This document shows, piece after piece, positions 61,842-64,000 of a stretch of 64,000 nucleotides of DNA. The notes beneath the pieces are model-generated. The model did no database searches and was not told where the DNA came from. It saw only the letters and a program-made list of their open reading frames with translations. The position numbers and the translations under genes were made by a program. The DNA comes from Lacipirellula limnantheis (GTDB taxonomy: Bacteria; Planctomycetota; Planctomycetia; Pirellulales; Lacipirellulaceae), in NCBI RefSeq assembly GCF_007746075.1, contig NZ_CP036339.1:62001-126000 (forward strand). The letters are read 5' to 3'. Each line of letters begins with the position of its first letter. The first letter of the stretch is position 1.

Positions 61842-62617
61842 AGCCCCTCCTCCGTGAAGTAGCTTTCGATGTTCTCCAGCGTCTCCGGATACATCAGCTT
61901 CTCCAGCGCCAGTTCCAGCGGCCCGTCGACCCCTGCCGCCGCCTTCAGCCCAACGACGGTGTCGTTCGCGGCGACTTGGCCATCCTTGATGATCACGATC
62001 CGTTCGGAGAACGTTTCGATCAGTTCCGGCACCGGCGTCGTCATCACGACGGTCCGTTTGTCGCACGCGGCGAGCCGTTCGAGAACTCGCTTGAGCGCGA
62101 GAATGCCGGCCGGATCGAGCCCGCCGGAAAAGGGTTCGTCGAGGAGCAGGTAGGGCGCTTCGGTGATAAGCGTACCGCAGAGGGCAATTTTCTTCTGCTG
62201 GCCGGCCGAGTAACTGCGCATTGCCCAGTCCGCCTGCTCGGTCAAATTGAACAACTTCAAAAGCCGTTCGGCATGCTGCATCCGGTGCGACGGCTTACGA
62301 TCGTACAGCCCGCCGACCGCCATCAGGAATTCGCGACCGGTCCGGGTCAGCGGCAGCCACGGCGCGTCGGGTAGGTAGGCAACTTGGCGACGAATCGCGA
62401 GTTCGCCTGCCGGCGAAGAGCGTCGCCGCACGCCGTCGAATTCGACGTATCCCTCCTGCGGCGCGAGGAGGCCGGCCATCGCCGCCAGCAACGTACTCTT
62501 GCCCATGCCGTTCGGGCCGAGAATGGTGACGAGCTCGCCCGTTGGAATTTCCAACGAAACGTTCTTCAGCACGGGGCGGACGCCGTAATGTTGCGTCAGA
62601 TTGACAACGCGTATCAA
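61838..62617 (-). CDS. ABC exporter ATP-binding subunit
   Basis: 259 residues with a TTG start at 62617 (TTGATACGC); no ATG fits. Walker A ILGPNGMGKSTLLAAMAG, Q-loop region VAYLPDAPWLPLT, signature MRSYSAGQQKKIALCGTL, Walker B YLLLDEPFSGGLDP and a D-loop/H-switch region ending in VVMTTPVPELIETF, where the usual H-loop His is Pro. First gene of a two-gene unit with the permease; substrate unknown. Confidence 0.9.
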   Translation of the reverse strand: MIRVVNLTQHYGVRPVLKNVSLEIPTGELVTILGPNGMGKSTLLAAMAGLLAPQEGYVEFDGVRRRSSPAGELAIRRQVAYLPDAPWLPLTRTGREFLMAVGGLYDRKPSHRMQHAERLLKLFNLTEQADWAMRSYSAGQQKKIALCGTLITEAPYLLLDEPFSGGLDPAGILALKRVLERLAACDKRTVVMTTPVPELIETFSERIVIIKDGQVAANDTVVGLKAAAGVDGPLELALEKLMYPETLENIESYFTEEGL

Positions 62618-62638
62618 GCGATGCCCCCAGGGGTTTAG

Positions 62639-62668
62639 TAGCCGCGGGTCAACGACCCGCCGGAGCGC
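62639..62668. repeat. TAGCCGCGGGTC repeat, copy 2
   Basis: 30 nt with one mismatch to 60433-60462. In this copy GCGGGTC and GACCCGC pair perfectly. It lies just upstream of the ABC ATPase start, on the opposite side of the operon from copy 1. Confidence 0.65.
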
Positions 62669-63253
62669 CGTGTCGAGCGCCGATAGCCTATTCGTTGGTT
62701 GCGACGGCGACTTGTCGAAAACCGGTCTGCTTTCGCATTGGCTTCATGGAACACGCCTATTTTGTGTCGCCTGCTGTCGCGATGTGATTTTTGGCGACAG
62801 AATTCATGGCTTCTAAGTCGTTATGTAGGTGAGCATTGCGTTTCGACGTTGCCGGCATTTTGTCGTTTTTGTTGTCGCGGCGACAGAAAGAGATCACTTG
62901 TGGTTCGCGTCAGATGATGGTCGGTGCATCCGAGGGATCGATCGAATGGCGTTGGTTAGGGGCAACGTCGTTTCGCCGGAGGCGCGTAATCGGCGTCGGA
63001 GACGCCTCCCACAAATCAAAACTGCGGCAGCCCGTCAGTAAGTGTACATGAGTTCATGTATAGCAAGTCAGGCGGCCAAAAGCAATTCGGAAGATTGCAG
63101 ATTCTTCATCGGCCACTGCTTGCCGAAATCGGGCTTCGCCTGGCGGGCGGCGGCGAACCATTCGCATAGGCGGCAGGTCTTTCTTGCCGTAAGATTTGAG
63201 GTCCCGCCCGCGGCCTGTTCCGGGTCGCGATTTTCTGCAATTCGAGCCTCCGC
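62669..63253. other. Intergenic region upstream of the MFS gene
   Basis: 585 bp with low-GC patches. Short open frames (62829-63051, +, among others) have no recognisable features. TGTCG-rich imperfect repeats lie at about 62769-62890. The palindrome at 63045-63060 is annotated separately. No RNA gene recognised. Confidence 0.4.
63045..63060. promoter_or_regulatory. Palindromic operator-like site
   Basis: TACATGAGTTCATGTA: perfect 7-bp arms around GT, about 195 bp before the MFS start. AT-rich in a GC-rich genome, which makes it stand out. It could bind a dimeric regulator; no regulator gene is adjacent. Confidence 0.4.
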
Positions 63254-64000
63254 ATGAGCAGTCCCGCCGCGTCCGCCGTTCCCAGCGAGTCTCCGCAGTC
63301 GACCCCCGCGGTCGAGCAGACGGCGCTCAAGGTGCTCGCGGCGATTAGCGTGGCGCACATGCTCAACGACATTATTCAGTCGTTGATCCCCGCGACCTAT
63401 CCGCTCCTCCGCGACTCGCTGAAGCTCAGCTACGGCGACATCGGGCTCATTACCTTTGCCTTCCAACTGACCGCTTCGTTGCTGCAACCGGTCGTCGGCA
63501 TTTATACCGATCGCCGGCCGAAGCCCTATTCGCTGGCGATTGGTATGGGGATGACGCTCATCGGGTTGCTCTTCTTCTCGCAGGCGCGATCGCTCTGGAC
63601 GCTGATGGCGTCGGCCGCGCTGATTGGCACGGGGTCGAGCATCTTTCACCCCGAAGCATCGCGCATGGCCCACATGGCGGCCGGCGGGCGGCACGGGTTC
63701 GCGCAGTCGCTGTTCCAAGTCGGCGGCAACTTTGGGACGTCGCTGGGGCCGCTCTTGGCGGCGGCGATCATCTTCCCTTACGGCCAGGGCTACATCGCCT
63801 GGTTTGCGCTGATTGCGCTCGCGGGGATCATCGTCCTCGCCAAGGTAGGCGCATGGTACCACGGCAAGCTCGCCACACGCGCGGCGAAGGGGATCGTTTC
63901 CAGGCCGCGGCGGCACCCGACCCTGTCGTCGCGGCAAGTCTTCGCCGCGATCGGCGTGCTGGTCGCGCTCGTCCTCTCGAAGTACATCTACCTCGTAAGC
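63254..64000 (+). CDS. MFS transporter, fosmidomycin resistance (Fsr) type, 3' end outside window
   Basis: At least 249 residues from the ATG at 63254; continues past the right edge. ISVAHMLNDIIQSLIPATYPLLRDSLKLSYGDIGLITFAFQLTASLLQPVVGIYTDRRPKPYSLAIGMG, GTGSSIFHPEASRMAHMAAGGRHGFAQSLFQVGGNFGTSLGPLLAAAI are characteristic of the Fsr group (key blocks HMLNDIIQS, GIYTDRRPK and FHPEASR). Likely a drug or metabolite efflux pump of the cytoplasmic membrane; natural substrate unknown. Confidence 0.9.
   Translation, partial: MSSPAASAVPSESPQSTPAVEQTALKVLAAISVAHMLNDIIQSLIPATYPLLRDSLKLSYGDIGLITFAFQLTASLLQPVVGIYTDRRPKPYSLAIGMGMTLIGLLFFSQARSLWTLMASAALIGTGSSIFHPEASRMAHMAAGGRHGFAQSLFQVGGNFGTSLGPLLAAAIIFPYGQGYIAWFALIALAGIIVLAKVGAWYHGKLATRAAKGIVSRPRRHPTLSSRQVFAAIGVLVALVLSKYIYLVS

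Noticed and set aside
63068..63937. 289-residue open frame on the minus strand
   Set aside because: Antisense of the MFS transporter, whose conserved motifs are on the plus strand.
1..64000. tRNA, rRNA, prophage or transposase genes
   Set aside because: I looked in the intergenic gaps and among the protein products and found no supporting sequence.

Overview
The window reads as a chromosome segment of a high-GC member of the Planctomycetota, most likely Pirellulales. The evidence is two secreted proteins with the planctomycete N-terminal signature ESLExRxxM (LEPR-XLL type), an ELWxxDGT-repeat protein with a dockerin-like domain, two PEP-CTERM proteins with dockerin-like repeats, a TIGR04222 protein with a Gly/Cys tail, and a giant double UvrA. 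Nothing points to a prophage, conjugative element, insertion sequence, CRISPR array, rRNA or tRNA. The last gene runs off the right edge.

Layout. 0-5.8 kb: giant ELW-repeat surface protein, pterin carbinolamine dehydratase, SlyX and a LuxR-type regulator. 6-15.6 kb: M1 aminopeptidase with HEAT repeats, TIGR04222 protein, glutamyl-Q tRNA(Asp) synthetase, a secreted alpha/beta hydrolase, LemA plus a membrane partner, and a CDF cation transporter. 15.7-24.7 kb: RecQ, two tandem secreted zinc metalloproteases, a DUF2442/DUF4160 pair and PutA. 24.9-29.2 kb: 2-oxoacid:ferredoxin oxidoreductase (korAB) bracketed by two CBS-domain proteins. 29.4-34 kb: a hypothetical protein coupled to an esterase-like hydrolase, RibBA, and two paralogous Tyr-rich putative outer-membrane proteins (the second continues to 35.4 kb). 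35.6-40.2 kb: glycan genes (two glycosyltransferase-like proteins, DUF707, UDP-galactopyranose mutase), suggesting galactofuranose-containing surface glycan. 40-50.7 kb: housekeeping genes (beta-hydroxyacid dehydrogenase, response regulator, siroheme reductase, PgpA, FolD, PhnD-like binding protein, TrmH-type methyltransferase, AbrB/Doc toxin-antitoxin pair, rRNA methyltransferase-like protein, SGNH hydrolase). 51-64 kb: a 2504-residue tandem UvrA with a novel C-terminal extension, a calpain-like protease, a two-gene ABC exporter and a partial Fsr-type MFS transporter.

The most unusual feature is a population of palindromic repeats. One class has hairpin arms that are themselves short tandem arrays of degenerate 7-, 8-, 9- or 10-nt words, for example AATGGGG, GAGTTTC, TGACTCC, GCTGACC and CGCAAAGG. 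They resemble the heptameric short tandemly repeated repetitive (STRR) sequences known from cyanobacteria, but are mostly folded into inverted pairs. They occur between genes and also in frame inside coding sequence: five copies in uvrA, and a one-armed copy next to a GC hairpin in putA, all in or beside linkers. A second class consists of GC-rich double hairpins, including a 24-nt core found identically three times and one copy in frame in putA. This recalls the Rickettsia palindromic elements, which insert in frame into genes. I consider it the best candidate in the window for something undescribed.
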